NCBI RefSeq assembly: GCF_051014685.1
Contig: NW_027478395.1
Location: forward strand, 248,001-312,000
Source of the DNA: Ptiloglossa arizonensis
Taxonomy: Eukaryota; Arthropoda; Insecta; Hymenoptera; Colletidae
Length of the DNA: 64,000 bases
Direction of reading: 5' to 3'
The notes beneath the pieces are model-generated. The model made no database searches. It saw only the letters and a list, made by a program, of their open reading frames with translations, and was not told the DNA's origin. Of the stretch, positions 1 to 9,884 are shown piece after piece. Numbering within the stretch: position 1 is the stretch's first letter; each line of letters opens with the position of its first letter. The translations under genes were made by a program, and so were the position numbers.

Positions 1-25
1 GTCAATCTGTTCGCGAGATATGGGA

Positions 26-86
26 GTTTGAAGCCAAGGAATGGTTGAGAAGCCAAAAAATTTTTCGCAATTCTGCTGCTTCAAAC
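26..86. repeat. Intramonomer inverted repeat (representative instance)
   Basis: GTTTGAAGC at 26-34 and GCTTCAAAC at 78-86 are perfect 9-bp reverse complements separated by 43 bp. They occur in monomers with the CTTCAAAC form, such as this one, 531-707 and 4246-4422. Monomers with CTCCAAAC have one mismatch in the right arm. A second, shorter dyad lies alongside: ATTCTG (70-75) and CAGAAT (94-99). Such dyads could form hairpins or cruciforms; dyad symmetry has been proposed as a feature of centromeric satellites that lack a CENP-B box. Structure formation here is inference. Confidence 0.6.
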
Positions 87-120
87 GCTTAAACAGAATG
101 GCCTAGGGACAAAATACACA

Positions 121-137
121 TACCGTTGTAATCGGGC
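121..137 (+). other. CENP-B-box-like motif (representative instance)
   Basis: The 17 bases TACCGTTGTAATCGGGC, aligned to the mammalian CENP-B box YTTCGTTGGAARCGGGA, match at 12 of 17 positions. Of the nine positions regarded as essential for binding (TTCG, A, CGGG), seven match; the two Ts of TTCG are replaced by A and C. The motif recurs in most monomers at the same phase, for example 298-314 and 474-490. Recurrent variants change it: GTAATGGGG (C to G in CGGG), CCGCTGTAAT, CCGTTTTAAT, CCGTTCTAAT with CGGGTG, and CCAATGTAAT. Whether any protein binds it is unknown; a chance resemblance is possible. Confidence 0.35.
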
Positions 138-884
138 GAGTTTCTACTTTCAGATGCGATAGGAATTTTTGGGTTAGGTCAATCCGTTCGCGAGATATGG
201 GAGTTTGAAGCTAAGAAATGGTTGAGGAGACAACAAATTTTTCGCACTTCTGCTGCTCCAAACGCTTAACCAGAATGGCCAAGGGAAAAAACACGCATAC
301 CGTTGTAATCGGGCGAGTTTCTACTTTCAGATGCAACAGGAATTTTTGGGTTAGGTCAATCCGTTCGCGAGATATTGGAGTTTGAAGCCAAGAAATGGTT
401 GAGAAGGAGAAAATTTTTCGCAATTCTGCTGCTCCAAGCGCTTAACCAGAATATCCTAGGGAAAAAATACACATACCGTTGTAATCGGGCGAGTTTCTAC
501 TTTCAGATGCAATAGGAATTTTTGGGTTAGGTCAATCTGTTCGCGAGATATGGGAGTTTGAAGCCAAGGAATGGTTGAGAAGCCAAAAAATTTTTCGCAA
601 TTCTGCTGCTTCAAACGCTTAAACAGAATGGCCTAGGGACAAAATACACATACCGTTGTAATCGGGCGAGTTTCTACTTTCAGATGCGATAGGAATTTTT
701 GGGTTAGGTCAATCCGTTCGCGAGATATGGGAGTTTGAAGCCAAGAAATGGTTGAGAAGGCAAAATATTTTTCGCAATTCTGCTGCTTCAGACGCTTAAC
801 CAGGATGGCCTAAGGAAAGAATACACATACCGTTGTAATCGGGCGAGCTCCTACTTTCAGTTACAATAGGAATTTTTGGGTTAG

Positions 885-1061
885 GTCAATCCGTTCGCGA
901 GATATGGGACTTTGAAGCTAAGAAATGGTTGACAAGACAACAAATTTTTCGCACTTCTGCTTCTCCAATCGTTTAACCAGAATGGCCTAGGGGAAAAATA
1001 CACGTACCGTTGTAATCGGGCGAGTTTCTACTTTCAAATGCAATAGGAATTTTTGAGTTAG
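885..1061 (+). repeat. Monomer class C exemplar (GACAAGACAAC, CTTCTCCAATCG)
   Basis: Diagnostic variants are TTTGAAGCTAAGAAATGG with TTGACAAGACAACAAATTT, CTGCTTCTCCAATCGTTTAA, GGCCTAGGGGAAAAATAC and CACGTACCG. The downstream half of this class (CTTCTCCAATCGTTTAACC onward) also appears joined to an A-tract upstream half from about 40 kb on, for example near 44060-44160. That combination indicates recombination within monomers. Confidence 0.8.
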
Positions 1062-1415
1062 GTCAATCCGTTCGCGAGATATTGGAGTTTGAACCCAAGA
1101 AATGGTTGAGAAGGATAAAAATTTTTCGCAATTCTGCTTCTCCAAACGCTTAACCACAATATCCTAGGGAAAAAATGCACATACCGTTGTAATCGGGCGG
1201 GTTTCTACTTTCAGATGCGATAGGAATTTTTGGGTTAGGTCAATCCGTTCGCGAGATATGGGAGTTTGAAGCCAAGAAATGGTTGAGAAGACAACAAATT
1301 TTTCGCGATTCCGCTGCTCCAAACGCTTAACCAGAATGGACTAGGGAAAAAATACGCATACCGTTGTAATGGGGCGAGTTTCTACTTTCAGATGAAACAG
1401 GAATTTTTTGGTTAG

Positions 1416-1592
1416 GTCAATCCGTTCGCGAGATATGGGTGTTTGAAGCTAAGAAATGGTTGACAAGACAACAAATTTTTCGCGATTCTGCTGCTCCAAA
1501 CGCTTAACCAGAATGGACTAGGGAAAAAATACGCATACCGTTTTAATGGGGCGAGTTTCTACTTTCAGATGCAATAGGAATTTTTGGGTTAT
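1416..1592 (+). repeat. Monomer class G exemplar (GCGATTCTG, GGACTAGGG, TAATGGGG)
   Basis: This class has GATATGGGTGTTTGAAGC, GACAAGACAACAAATTT, TTCGCGATTCTGCTGC, AGAATGGACTAGGG and a box region changed to CCGTTTTAATGGGG or CCGTTGTAATGGGG. The C to G change removes the CGGG core of the CENP-B-box-like stretch. It is clustered at 1.3-2.1, 3.2-3.9, 6.2-7.6, 29.3-30.0, 34.6-38.3 and 45.6-46.0 kb. Confidence 0.8.
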
Positions 1593-2830
1593 GTCAATCC
1601 GTTCGCGAGATATGGGAGTTTGAAGCTAAGAAATGGTTGAGGAGACAACAAATTTTTCGCAATTCTGCTGCTCCAAACGCTTAAACAGAATGGCCTAGGG
1701 CAAAAATACACATACCGTTGTAATCGGGCGAGTTTCTACTTTCAGATGCAATAGGAATTTTTGGGTTAGGTCAATCCGTTCGCGAGATATGGGAGTTTGA
1801 AGCCAAGAAATGGTTGAGAAGGCAAAAAATTTTGCGCAATGCTGCTGCTTCAAACCCTTAACCAGAATGGCGTAGGGAAAAAATACACATACCGTTGTAA
1901 TCGGGCGAGATTCTACTTTCAATTACAATAGGAATTTTTGGGTTAGGTCAATCCGTTCGCGAGATATGGGACTTTGAAGCTAAAAAATGGTTGACAAGAC
2001 AACAAATTTTTCGCAATTCTGCTGCTCCAATCGCTTAACCAGAATGGCCTAGGGGAAAAATACACGTACCGTTGTAATGGGGCGAGTTCCTACTTTCAGA
2101 TGCAACAGGAATTTTTGGGTTAGGTCAATCCGATCGCGAGATATGGGTGTTTGAAGCCAAGAAATGGTTGAGAAGGCAAAAAATTTTTCGCAATTCTGCT
2201 GCTTCAAACGCTTAACCAGAATGGCCTAGGGACAAAATACACATACCGTTGTAATCGGGCGAGTTTCTACTTTCAGATGCGATAGGAATTTTTGGGTTAG
2301 GTCAGTCCGTTCGCGAGATATGGGACTTTGAAGCCAAGAAATGGTTGAGAAGGCAAAATATTTTTCGCAATTCTGCTGCTTCAGACGCTTAACCAGAATG
2401 GCCTAGGGAAAGAATACACATACCGTTGTAATCGGGCGAGTTTCTACTTTCAGATGCGATAGGAATTTTTGGGTTAGGTCAATCCGTTCGCGAGATATTG
2501 GAGTTTGAAGCCAAGAAATGGTTGAGAAGGAAAAAATTTTTCGCAACTCTGCTGCTCCAAACGCTTAACCAGAATATCCTAGGTAAAAAATGCACATACC
2601 GTTGTAATCGGGCTAGTTTCTACTTTCAGATGCCATCGGAATTTTTGGATTAGGTCAATCCGTTCGCGAAATATGGGATTTTGAAGCTAAGAAATGGTTG
2701 AGGAGACAACAAATTTTTCGCACTTCTGCTGCTCCAAACGCTTAAACAGAATGGCCTAGGGCAAAAATACACATACCGTTGTAATCGGGCGAGTTTCTAC
2801 TTTCAGATGCGATAGGAATTTTTGGGTTAG

Positions 2831-3007
2831 GTCAATCCGTTCTCGAGATATGGGAGTTTGAAGCCAAGAAATGGTTGTGAAGGAAAAAAATTTTTCGCCA
2901 TTCTGCTGCTCCAAACGCTTAACCAGAATGGCCTAGGGAAAAAATACACATACCGTTGTAATCGGGCGAGTTTCTACTTTCAGATGCGATAGGAATTTTT
3001 GGGTTAG
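2831..3007 (+). repeat. Monomer class E exemplar (CTCGAG, GTGAAGG, TTCGCCATTC)
   Basis: Here CGTTCGCGAG becomes CGTTCTCGAG, replacing the NruI-type TCGCGA palindrome by an XhoI-type CTCGAG. TGGTTGTGAAGGAAAAAAAT and TTTTTCGCCATTCTGCTG follow. Copies recur near 5130, 8850, 11150, 16270, 19990, 23000, 25830, 27060, 30760, 33060, 43495, 54465 and 61900. Confidence 0.8.
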
Positions 3008-3184
3008 GTCAATCCGTTCGCGAGATATGGGAGTTTGAAGCCAAGAAATGGTTGAGGAGACAACAAATTTTTCGCACTTCTGCTGCTCCAAACGCTTAAA
3101 CAGAATGGCCTAGGGCAAAAATACACATACCGTTGTAATCGGGCGAGTTTCTACTTTCAGATGCAACAGGAATTTTTGGGTTAG
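3008..3184 (+). repeat. Monomer class B exemplar (GAGGAGACAACAAATTTTT)
   Basis: This class has TTGAGGAGACAACAAATTT where class A has the A6T5 tract, followed by GCACTTCTGCTGCTCC, TTAAACAGAATGGCC and GGGCAAAAATAC. The right arm of the 9-bp inverted repeat carries one mismatch (CTCCAAAC). It is one of the two main forms and occurs throughout the window. Confidence 0.85.
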
Positions 3185-3892
3185 GTCAATCCGTTCGCGA
3201 GATATGGGTGTTTGAAGCTAAGAAATGGTTGACAAGACAACAAATTTTTCGCGATTCTGCTGCTCCAAACGCTTAACCAGAATGGACTAGGGAAAAAATA
3301 CGCATACCGTTGTAATGGGGCGAGTTTCTACTTTCAGATGCAATAGGAATTTTTGGGTTAGGTCAATCCGTTCGCGAGATATGGAAGTTTGAAGCTAAGA
3401 AATGGTTGAGGAGACAACAAATTTTTCGCACTTCTGCTGCTCCAAACGCTTAAACAGAATGGCCTAGGGCAAAAATACACATACCGTTGTAATCGGGCGA
3501 GTTTCTACTTTCAGATGCAACAGGAATTTTTGGGTTAGGTCAATCCGTTCGCGAGATATGGGTGTTTGAAGCTAAGAAATGGTTGACAAGACAACAAATT
3601 TTTCGCGATTCTGCTGCTCCAAACGCTTAACCAGAATGGCCTAGGGGAAAAATACACGTACCGTTGTAATGGGGCGAGTTTGTACTTTCAGATGCAACAG
3701 GAATTTTTGGGTTGGGTCAATCCGTTCGCGAGATATGGGTGTTTGAAGCTAAGAAATGGTTGACAAGACAACAAATTTTTCGCGATTCTGCTGATCCAAA
3801 CGCTTAACCAGAATGGACTAGGGAAAAAATACGCATACCGTTGTAATCGGGCGAGTTTCTACTTTCAGATGCAACAGGAATTTTTGGGTTAG

Positions 3893-4068
3893 GTCAATCC
3901 GTTCGCGAGATATTGGAGTTTGAAGCCAAGAAATGGTAGAGAAGGAAAAAATTTTTCGCAATTCTGCTGCTCCAAACGCTTAACCAGAATATCCTAGGGA
4001 AAAAATACACATACCGCTGTAATCGGGCGAGTTTCTACTTTCAGATGCAATCGGAATTTTTGGGTTAG
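3893..4068 (+). repeat. Monomer class D exemplar (176 bp, GATATTGGAG, AGAATATCC)
   Basis: This 176-bp class has GAGATATTGGAGTTTG, a tract one base shorter than class A, CTCCAAACGC and CAGAATATCCTAGG in place of CAGAATGGCC. The preceding monomer usually ends in GATGCAACAGG or GATGCAAAAGG. This particular copy has TGGTAGAGAAGG. Related copies have GATATTGCAG (11848 and 15055 region) or AATATCCTGGGG. Confidence 0.8.
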
Positions 4069-4245
4069 GTCAATCCGTTTGCGAGATATGGGAGTTTGAA
4101 GCCAAGAAATGGTTGAGAAGGCAAAAAATTTTTCGCAATTCTGCTGCTTCAAACGCTTAACCAGAATGGCCTAGGGACAAAATACACACACCGTTGTAAT
4201 CGGGCGAGTTTCTACCTTCAGATGCGATAGGAATTTTTGGGTTAG

Positions 4246-4422
4246 GTCAATCCGTTCGCGAGATATGGGAGTTTGAAGCCAAGAAATGGTTGAGAAGGCA
4301 AAAAATTTTTCGCAATTCTGCTGCTTCAAACGCTTAACCAGAATGGCCTAGGGACAAAATACACATACCGTTGTAATCGGGCGAGTTTCTACTTTCAGAT
4401 GCGATAGGAATTTTTGGGTTAG
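4246..4422 (+). repeat. Monomer class A exemplar (A6T5, CTTCAAAC, GGGACAAAATAC)
   Basis: This 177-bp monomer represents the A-tract class: AAGGCAAAAAATTTTTCGC, AATTCTGCTGCTTCAAACGC, TTAACCAGAATGGCC and GGGACAAAATAC. It carries the perfect 9-bp inverted repeat and the usual CENP-B-box-like stretch. Similar copies occur across the window, for example near 7960, 35730 and 60000. Confidence 0.85.
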
Positions 4423-4599
4423 GTCAGTCCGTTCGCGAGATATGGGACTTTGAAGCCAAGAAATGGTTGAGAAGGCAAAATATTTTTCGCAATTCTGCTG
4501 CTTCAGACGCTTAACCAGAATGGCCTAGGGAAAGAATACACATACCGTTGTAATCGGGCGAGTTTCTACTTTCAGATGCGATAGGAATTTTTGGGTTAG
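4423..4599 (+). repeat. Monomer class A' exemplar (AAAATATTTTTCGC, CTTCAGACGC)
   Basis: This class differs from class A by an interrupted tract (CAAAATATTTTTCGC), CTTCAGACGC in place of CTTCAAACGC, and usually GGGAAAGAATAC. The example also starts with GTCAGTCCG. It is abundant from 0 to 31 kb and again from 45 to 60 kb, and nearly always follows or precedes a class A or A' copy, which reflects shared multi-monomer duplications. Confidence 0.85.
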
Positions 4600-6908
4600 G
4601 TCAATCCGTTCGCGAGATATGGGAGTTTGAAGCCAAGAAATGGTTGAGAAGGCAAAATATTTTTCGCAATTCTGCTGCTTCAGACGCTTAACCAGAATGG
4701 CCTAGGGAAAAAATACGCATACCGTTGTAATCGGGCGAGTTTCTACTTTCAGATGCAACAGGAATTTTTGGGTTAGGTCAATCCGTTCGCGAGATATTGG
4801 AGTTTGAAGCCAAGAAATGGTTGAGAAGGAAAAAATTTTTCGCAACTCTGCTGCTCCAAACGCTTAACCAGAATATCCTAGGTAAAAAATGCACATACCG
4901 TTGTAATCGGGCTAGTTTCTACTTTCAGATGCCATCGGAATTTTTGGGTTAGGTCAATCCGTTCGCGAAATATGGGATTTTGAAGCTAAGAAATGGTTGA
5001 GGAGACAACAAATTTTTCGCACTTCTGCTGCTCCAAACGCTTAAACAGAATGGCCTAGGGCAAAAATACACATACCGTTGTAATCGGGCGAGTTTCTACT
5101 TTCAGATGCGATAGGAATTTTTGGGTTAGGTCAATCCGTTCTCGAGATATGGGAGTTTGAAGCCAAGAAATGGTTGTGAAGGAAAAAAATTTTTCGCCAT
5201 TCTGCTGCTCCAAACGCTTAACCAGAATGGCCTAGGGAAAAAATACACATACCGTTGTAATCGGGCGAGTTTCTACTTTCAGATGCGATAGGAATTTTTG
5301 GGTTAGGTCAATCCGTTCGCGAGATATGGGAGTTTGAAGCCAAGAAATGGTTGAGAAGGCAAAATATTTTTCGCAATTCTGCTGCTTCAGACGCTTAACC
5401 AGAATCGCCTAGGGAAAGAATACACATACCGTTGTAATCGGGCGAGTTTCTACTTTCAGTTACAATAGGAATTTTTGGGTTAGGTCAATCCGTTCGCGAG
5501 ATATGGGACTTTGAATCTAAGAAATGGTTGACAAGACAACAAATTTTTCGCACTTCTGCTTCTCCAATCGTTTAACCAGAATGGCCTAGGGAAAAAATAC
5601 ACATACCGTTGTAATCGGGCGAGTTTCTACTTTCAGATGCTATAGGAATTTTTGGGTTAGGTCAATCCGTTCGCGAGATATGGGAGTTTGAAGCTAAGAA
5701 ATGGTTGAGGAGACAACAAATTTTTCGCACTTCTGCTGCTCCAAACGCTTAACCAGAATGGCCAAGGGAAAAAACACGCATACCGTTGTAATCGGGCGAG
5801 TTTCTACTTTCAGATGCAACAGGAATTTTTGGGTTAGGTCAATCCGTTCGCGAGATATTGGAGTTTGAAGCCAAGAAATGGTTGAGAAGGAGAAAATTTT
5901 TTGCAATTCTGCTGCTCCAAGCGCTTAACCAGAATATCCTAGGGAAAAAATACACATACCGTTGTAATCGGGCGAGTTTCTACTTTCAGATGCAATAGGA
6001 ATTTTTGGGTTAGGTCAATCTGTTCGCGAGATATGGGAGTTTGAAGCCAAGGAATGGTTGAGAAGGCAAAAAATTTTTCGCAATTCTGCTGCTTCAAACG
6101 CTTAAACAGAATGGCCTAGGGACAAAATACACATACCGTTGTAATCGGGCGAGTTTCTACTTTCAGATGCTATAGGAATTTTTGGGTTAGGTCAATCCGT
6201 TCGCGAGATATGGGTGTTTGAAGCTAAGAAATGGTTGACAAGACAACAAATTTTTCGCGATTCTGCTGCTCCAAACGCTTAACCAGAATGGACTAGGGAA
6301 AAAATACGCATACCGTTTTAATGGGGCGAGTTTCTACTTTCAGATGCAATAGGAATTTTTGGGTTAGGTCAATCCGTTCGCGAGATATGGGAGTTTGAAG
6401 CTAAGAAATGGTTGAGGAGACAACAAATTTTTCGCAATTCTGCTGCTCCAAACGCTTAAACAGAATGGCCTAGGGCAAAAATACACATACCGTTGTAATC
6501 GGGCGAGTTTCTACCTTCAGATGCAATAGGAATTTTTGGGTTAGGTCAATCCGTTCGCGAGATATGGGAGTTTGAAGCCAAGAAATGGTTGAGAAGGCAA
6601 AAAATTTTGCGCAATGCTGCTGCTTCAAACCCTTAACCAGAATGGCGTAGGGAAAAAATACACATACCGTTGTAATCGGGCGAGATTCTACTTTCAATTA
6701 CAATAGGAATTTTTGGGTTAGGTCAATCCGTTCGCGAGATATGGGACTTTGAAGCTAAGAAATGGTTGACAAGACAACAAATTTTTCGCACTTCTGCTGC
6801 TCCAATCGCTTAACCAGAATGGCCTAGGGGAAAAATACACGCACCGTTGTAATGGGGCGAGTTCCTACTTTCAGATGCAACAGGAATTTTTGGGTTAGGT
6901 CAATCCGA

Positions 6909-9884
6909 TCGCGAGATATGGGTGTTTGAAGCTAAGAAATGGTTGACAAGACAACAAATTTTTCGCGATTCTGCTGCTCCAAACGCTTAACCAGAATGGA
7001 CTAGGGAAAAAATACGCATACCGTTGTAATGGGGCGAGTTTCTACTTTCAGATGCAATAGGAATTTTTGGGTTAGGTCAATCCGTTCGCGAGATATGGGA
7101 GTTTGAAGCTAAGAAATGGTTGAGGAGACAACAAATTTTTCGCACTTCTGCTGCTCCAAACGCTTAAACAGAATGGCCTAGGGCAAAAATACACATACCG
7201 TTGTAATCGGGCGAGTTTCTACTTTCAGATGCAACAGGAATTTTTGGGTTAGGTCAATCCGTTCGCGAGATATGGGTGTTTGAAGCTAAGAAATGGTTGA
7301 CAAGACAACAAATTTTTCGCGATTCTGCTGCTCCAAACGCTTAACCAGAATGGCCTAGGGGAAAAATACACGTACCGTTGTAATGGGGCGAGTTTGTACT
7401 TTCAGATGCAACAGGAATTTTTGGGTTGGGTCAATCCGTTCGCGAGATATGGGTGTTTGAAGCTAAGAAATGGTTGACAAGACAACAAATTTTTCGCGAT
7501 TCTGCTGATCCAAACGCTTAACCAGAATGGACTAGGGAAAAAATACGCATACCGTTGTAATCGGGCGAGTTTCTACTTTCAGATGCAACAGGAATTTTTG
7601 GGTTAGGTCAATCCGTTCGCGAGATATTGGAGTTTGAAACCAAGAAATGGTAGAGAAGGAAAAAATTTTTCGCAATTCTGCTGCTCCAAACGCTTAACCA
7701 GAATATCCTAGGGAAAAAATACACATACCGCTGTAATCGGGCGAGTTTCTACTTTCAGATGCAATCGGAATTTTTGGGTTAGGTCAATCCGTTTGCGAGA
7801 TATGGGAGTTTGAAGCCAAGAAATGGTTGAGAAGGCAAAAAATTTTTCGCAATTCTGCTGCTTCAAACGCTTAACCAGAATGGCCTAGGGACAAAATACA
7901 CACACCGTTGTAATCGGGCGAGTTTCTACCTTCAGATGCGATAGGAATTTTTGGGTTAGGTCAATCCGTTCGCGAGATATGGGAGTTTGAAGCCAAGAAA
8001 TGGTTGAGAAGGCAAAAAATTTTTCGCAATTCTGCTGCTTCAAACGCTTAACCAGAATGGCCTAGGGACAAAATACACATACCGTTGTAATCGGGCGAGT
8101 TTCTACTTTCAGATGCGATAGGAATTTTTGGGTTAGGTCAGTCCGTTCGCGAGATATGGGACTTTGAAGCCAAGAAATGGTTGAGAAGGCAAAATATTTT
8201 TCGCAATTCTGCTGCTTCAGACGCTTAACCAGAATGGCCTAGGGAAAGAATACACATACCGTTGTAATCGGGCGAGTTTCTACTTTCAGATGCGATAGGA
8301 ATTTTTGTGTTAGGTCAATCCGTTCGCGAGATATGGGAGTTTGAAGCCAAGAAATGGTTGAGAAGGCAAAATATTTTTCGCAATTCTGCTGCTTCAGACG
8401 CTTAACCAGAATGGCCTAGGGAAAAAATACGCATACCGTTGTAATCGGGCGAGTATCTACTTTCAGATGCAACAGGAATTTTTGGGTTAGGTCAATCCGT
8501 TCGCGAGATATTGGAGTTTGAAGCCAAGAAATGGTTGAGAAGGAAAAAATTTTTCGCAATTCTGCTGCTCCAAACGCTTAACCAGAATATCCTAGGTAAA
8601 AAATGCACATACCGTTGTAATCGGGCTAGTTTCTACTTTCAGATGCCATCGGAATTTTTGGGTTAGGTCAATCCGTTCGCGAAATATGGGATTTTGAAGC
8701 TAAGAAATGGTTGAGGAGACAACAAATTTTTCGCACTTCTGCTGCTCCAAACGCTTAAACAGAATGGCCTAGGGCAAAAATACACATACCGTTGTAATCG
8801 GGCGAGTTTCTACTTTCAGATGCGATAGGAATTTTTGGGTTAGGTCAATCCGTTCTCGAGATATGGGAGTTTGAAGCCAAGAAATGGTTGTGAAGGAAAA
8901 AAATTTTTCGCCATTCTGCTGCTCCAAACGCTTAACCAGAATGGCCTAGGGAAAAAATACACATACCGTTGTAATCGGGCGAGTTTCTACTTTCAGATGC
9001 GATAGGAATTTTTGGGTTAGGTCAATCCGTTCGCGAGATATGGGAGTTTGAAGCCAAGAAATGGTTGAGAAGGCAAAATATTTTTCGCAATTCTGCTGCT
9101 TCAGACGCTTAACCAGAATCGCCTAGGGAAAGAATACACATACCGTTGTAATCGGGCGAGTTTCTACTTTCAGTTACAATAGGAATTTTTGGGTTAGGTC
9201 AATCCGTTCGCGAGATATGGGACTTTGAAGCTAAGAAATGGTTGACAAGACAACAAATTTTTCGCACTTCTGCTTCTCCAATCGTTTAACCAGAATGGCC
9301 TAGGGAAAAAATACACATACCGTTGTAATCGGGCGAGTTTCTACTTTCAGATGCTATAGGAATTTTTGGGTTAGGTCAATCCGTTCGCGAGATATGGGAG
9401 TTTGAAGCTAAGAAATGGTTGAGGAGACAACAAATTTTTCGCACTTCTGCTGCTCCAAACGCTTAACCAGAATGGCCAAGGGAAAAAACACGCATACCGT
9501 TGTAATCGGGCGAGTTTCTACTTTCAGATGCAACAGGAATTTTTGGGTTAGGTCAATCCGTTCGCGAGATATTGGAGTTTGAAGCCAAGAAATGGTTGAG
9601 AAGGAGAAAATTTTTCGCAATTCTGCTGCTCCAAACGCTTAACCAGAATATCCTATGGAAAAAATACACATACCGTTGTAATCGGGCGAGTTTCTACTTT
9701 CAGATGCAATAGGAATTTTTGGGTTAGGTCAATCTGTTCGCGAGATATGGGAGTTTGAAGCCAAGGAATGGTTGAGAAGGCAAAAAATTTTTCGCAATTC
9801 TGCTGCTTCAAACGCTTAAACAGAATGGCCTAGGGACAAAATACACATACCGTTGTAATCGGGCGAGTTTCTACTTTCAGATGC
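6909..9884 (+). repeat. Domain 2, copy 2 of the 2976-bp segment
   Basis: This is the second copy of 3195-6170. Copy-specific differences include GAGTATCTAC near 8453, TTTTTGTGTT near 8305 and TTTGAAACC near 7635. The 6171-6908 stretch between the copies has class G monomers and the TTTTGCGCAATGC monomer shared with 1.6-2.1 kb. Confidence 0.8.

Larger units (their letters stand above)
1..177 (+). repeat. Reference monomer 1, A-tract form
   Basis: This is the first full monomer in the chosen phase and is used as the coordinate reference for other entries. It has the A-tract form at 51-65 (A6T5 followed by CGC), the CTTC form at 79-82, TTAAACAG near 89-96, GGGACAAAATAC near 106-117 and GATGCGATAGG near the end. 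A private variant, AGCCAAAA instead of the usual AGGCAAAA near position 51, is shared with the monomer at 531-707. By eye the two are identical over 177 bp, so a local three-monomer exchange is likely. Confidence 0.9.
1..3194 (+). repeat. Domain 1: mixed monomers without a complete tandem HOR
   Basis: All monomer classes except F and the CGCCAGACATG class appear. Two local relations are visible. The monomers at 1-177 and 531-707 are identical and 530 bp apart (three monomers). The segment about 2470-3050 (including CGCAACTCTG and GGTAAAAAATGC) recurs at about 4770-5350, displaced 2299 bp (13 monomers). The block about 1080-2100 (CGGGCGGG, GATGAAACAGG, TTTTGCGCAATGC) recurs at about 29.0-30.0, 34.3-35.3 and 36.6-37.6 kb. 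Confidence 0.8.
3195..6170 (+). repeat. Domain 2, copy 1 of a 2976-bp segment displaced 3714 bp
   Basis: This segment recurs at 6909-9884, displaced by 3714 bp (21 monomers). Matched markers include GGTAAAAAATGC at 4881 and 8595, ACACACCG at 4182-4190 and near 7900, and AGAATCGCC near 5403 and 9117. Edges are set by the first mismatches: 3194 (T) against 6908 (A), and 6171 (T) against 9885 (G). I noted a few substitutions, for example CAACTCTG against CAATTCTG in the monomer before 4881/8595. Confidence 0.8.

Noticed and set aside
97..110. GGCCTAGGG (AvrII-type palindrome) and TTCGCGAG (NruI-type palindrome) as regulatory operators
   Set aside because: Both are short palindromes inside a tandem repeat with no gene to regulate. 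They are useful only as class markers and for ladder-type digests.
165..180. GGGTTAGG resembling telomeric TTAGG or TTAGGG repeats
   Set aside because: It occurs once per monomer within TTTTTGGGTTAGGTC and is never in tandem, so it is not telomeric repeat sequence.
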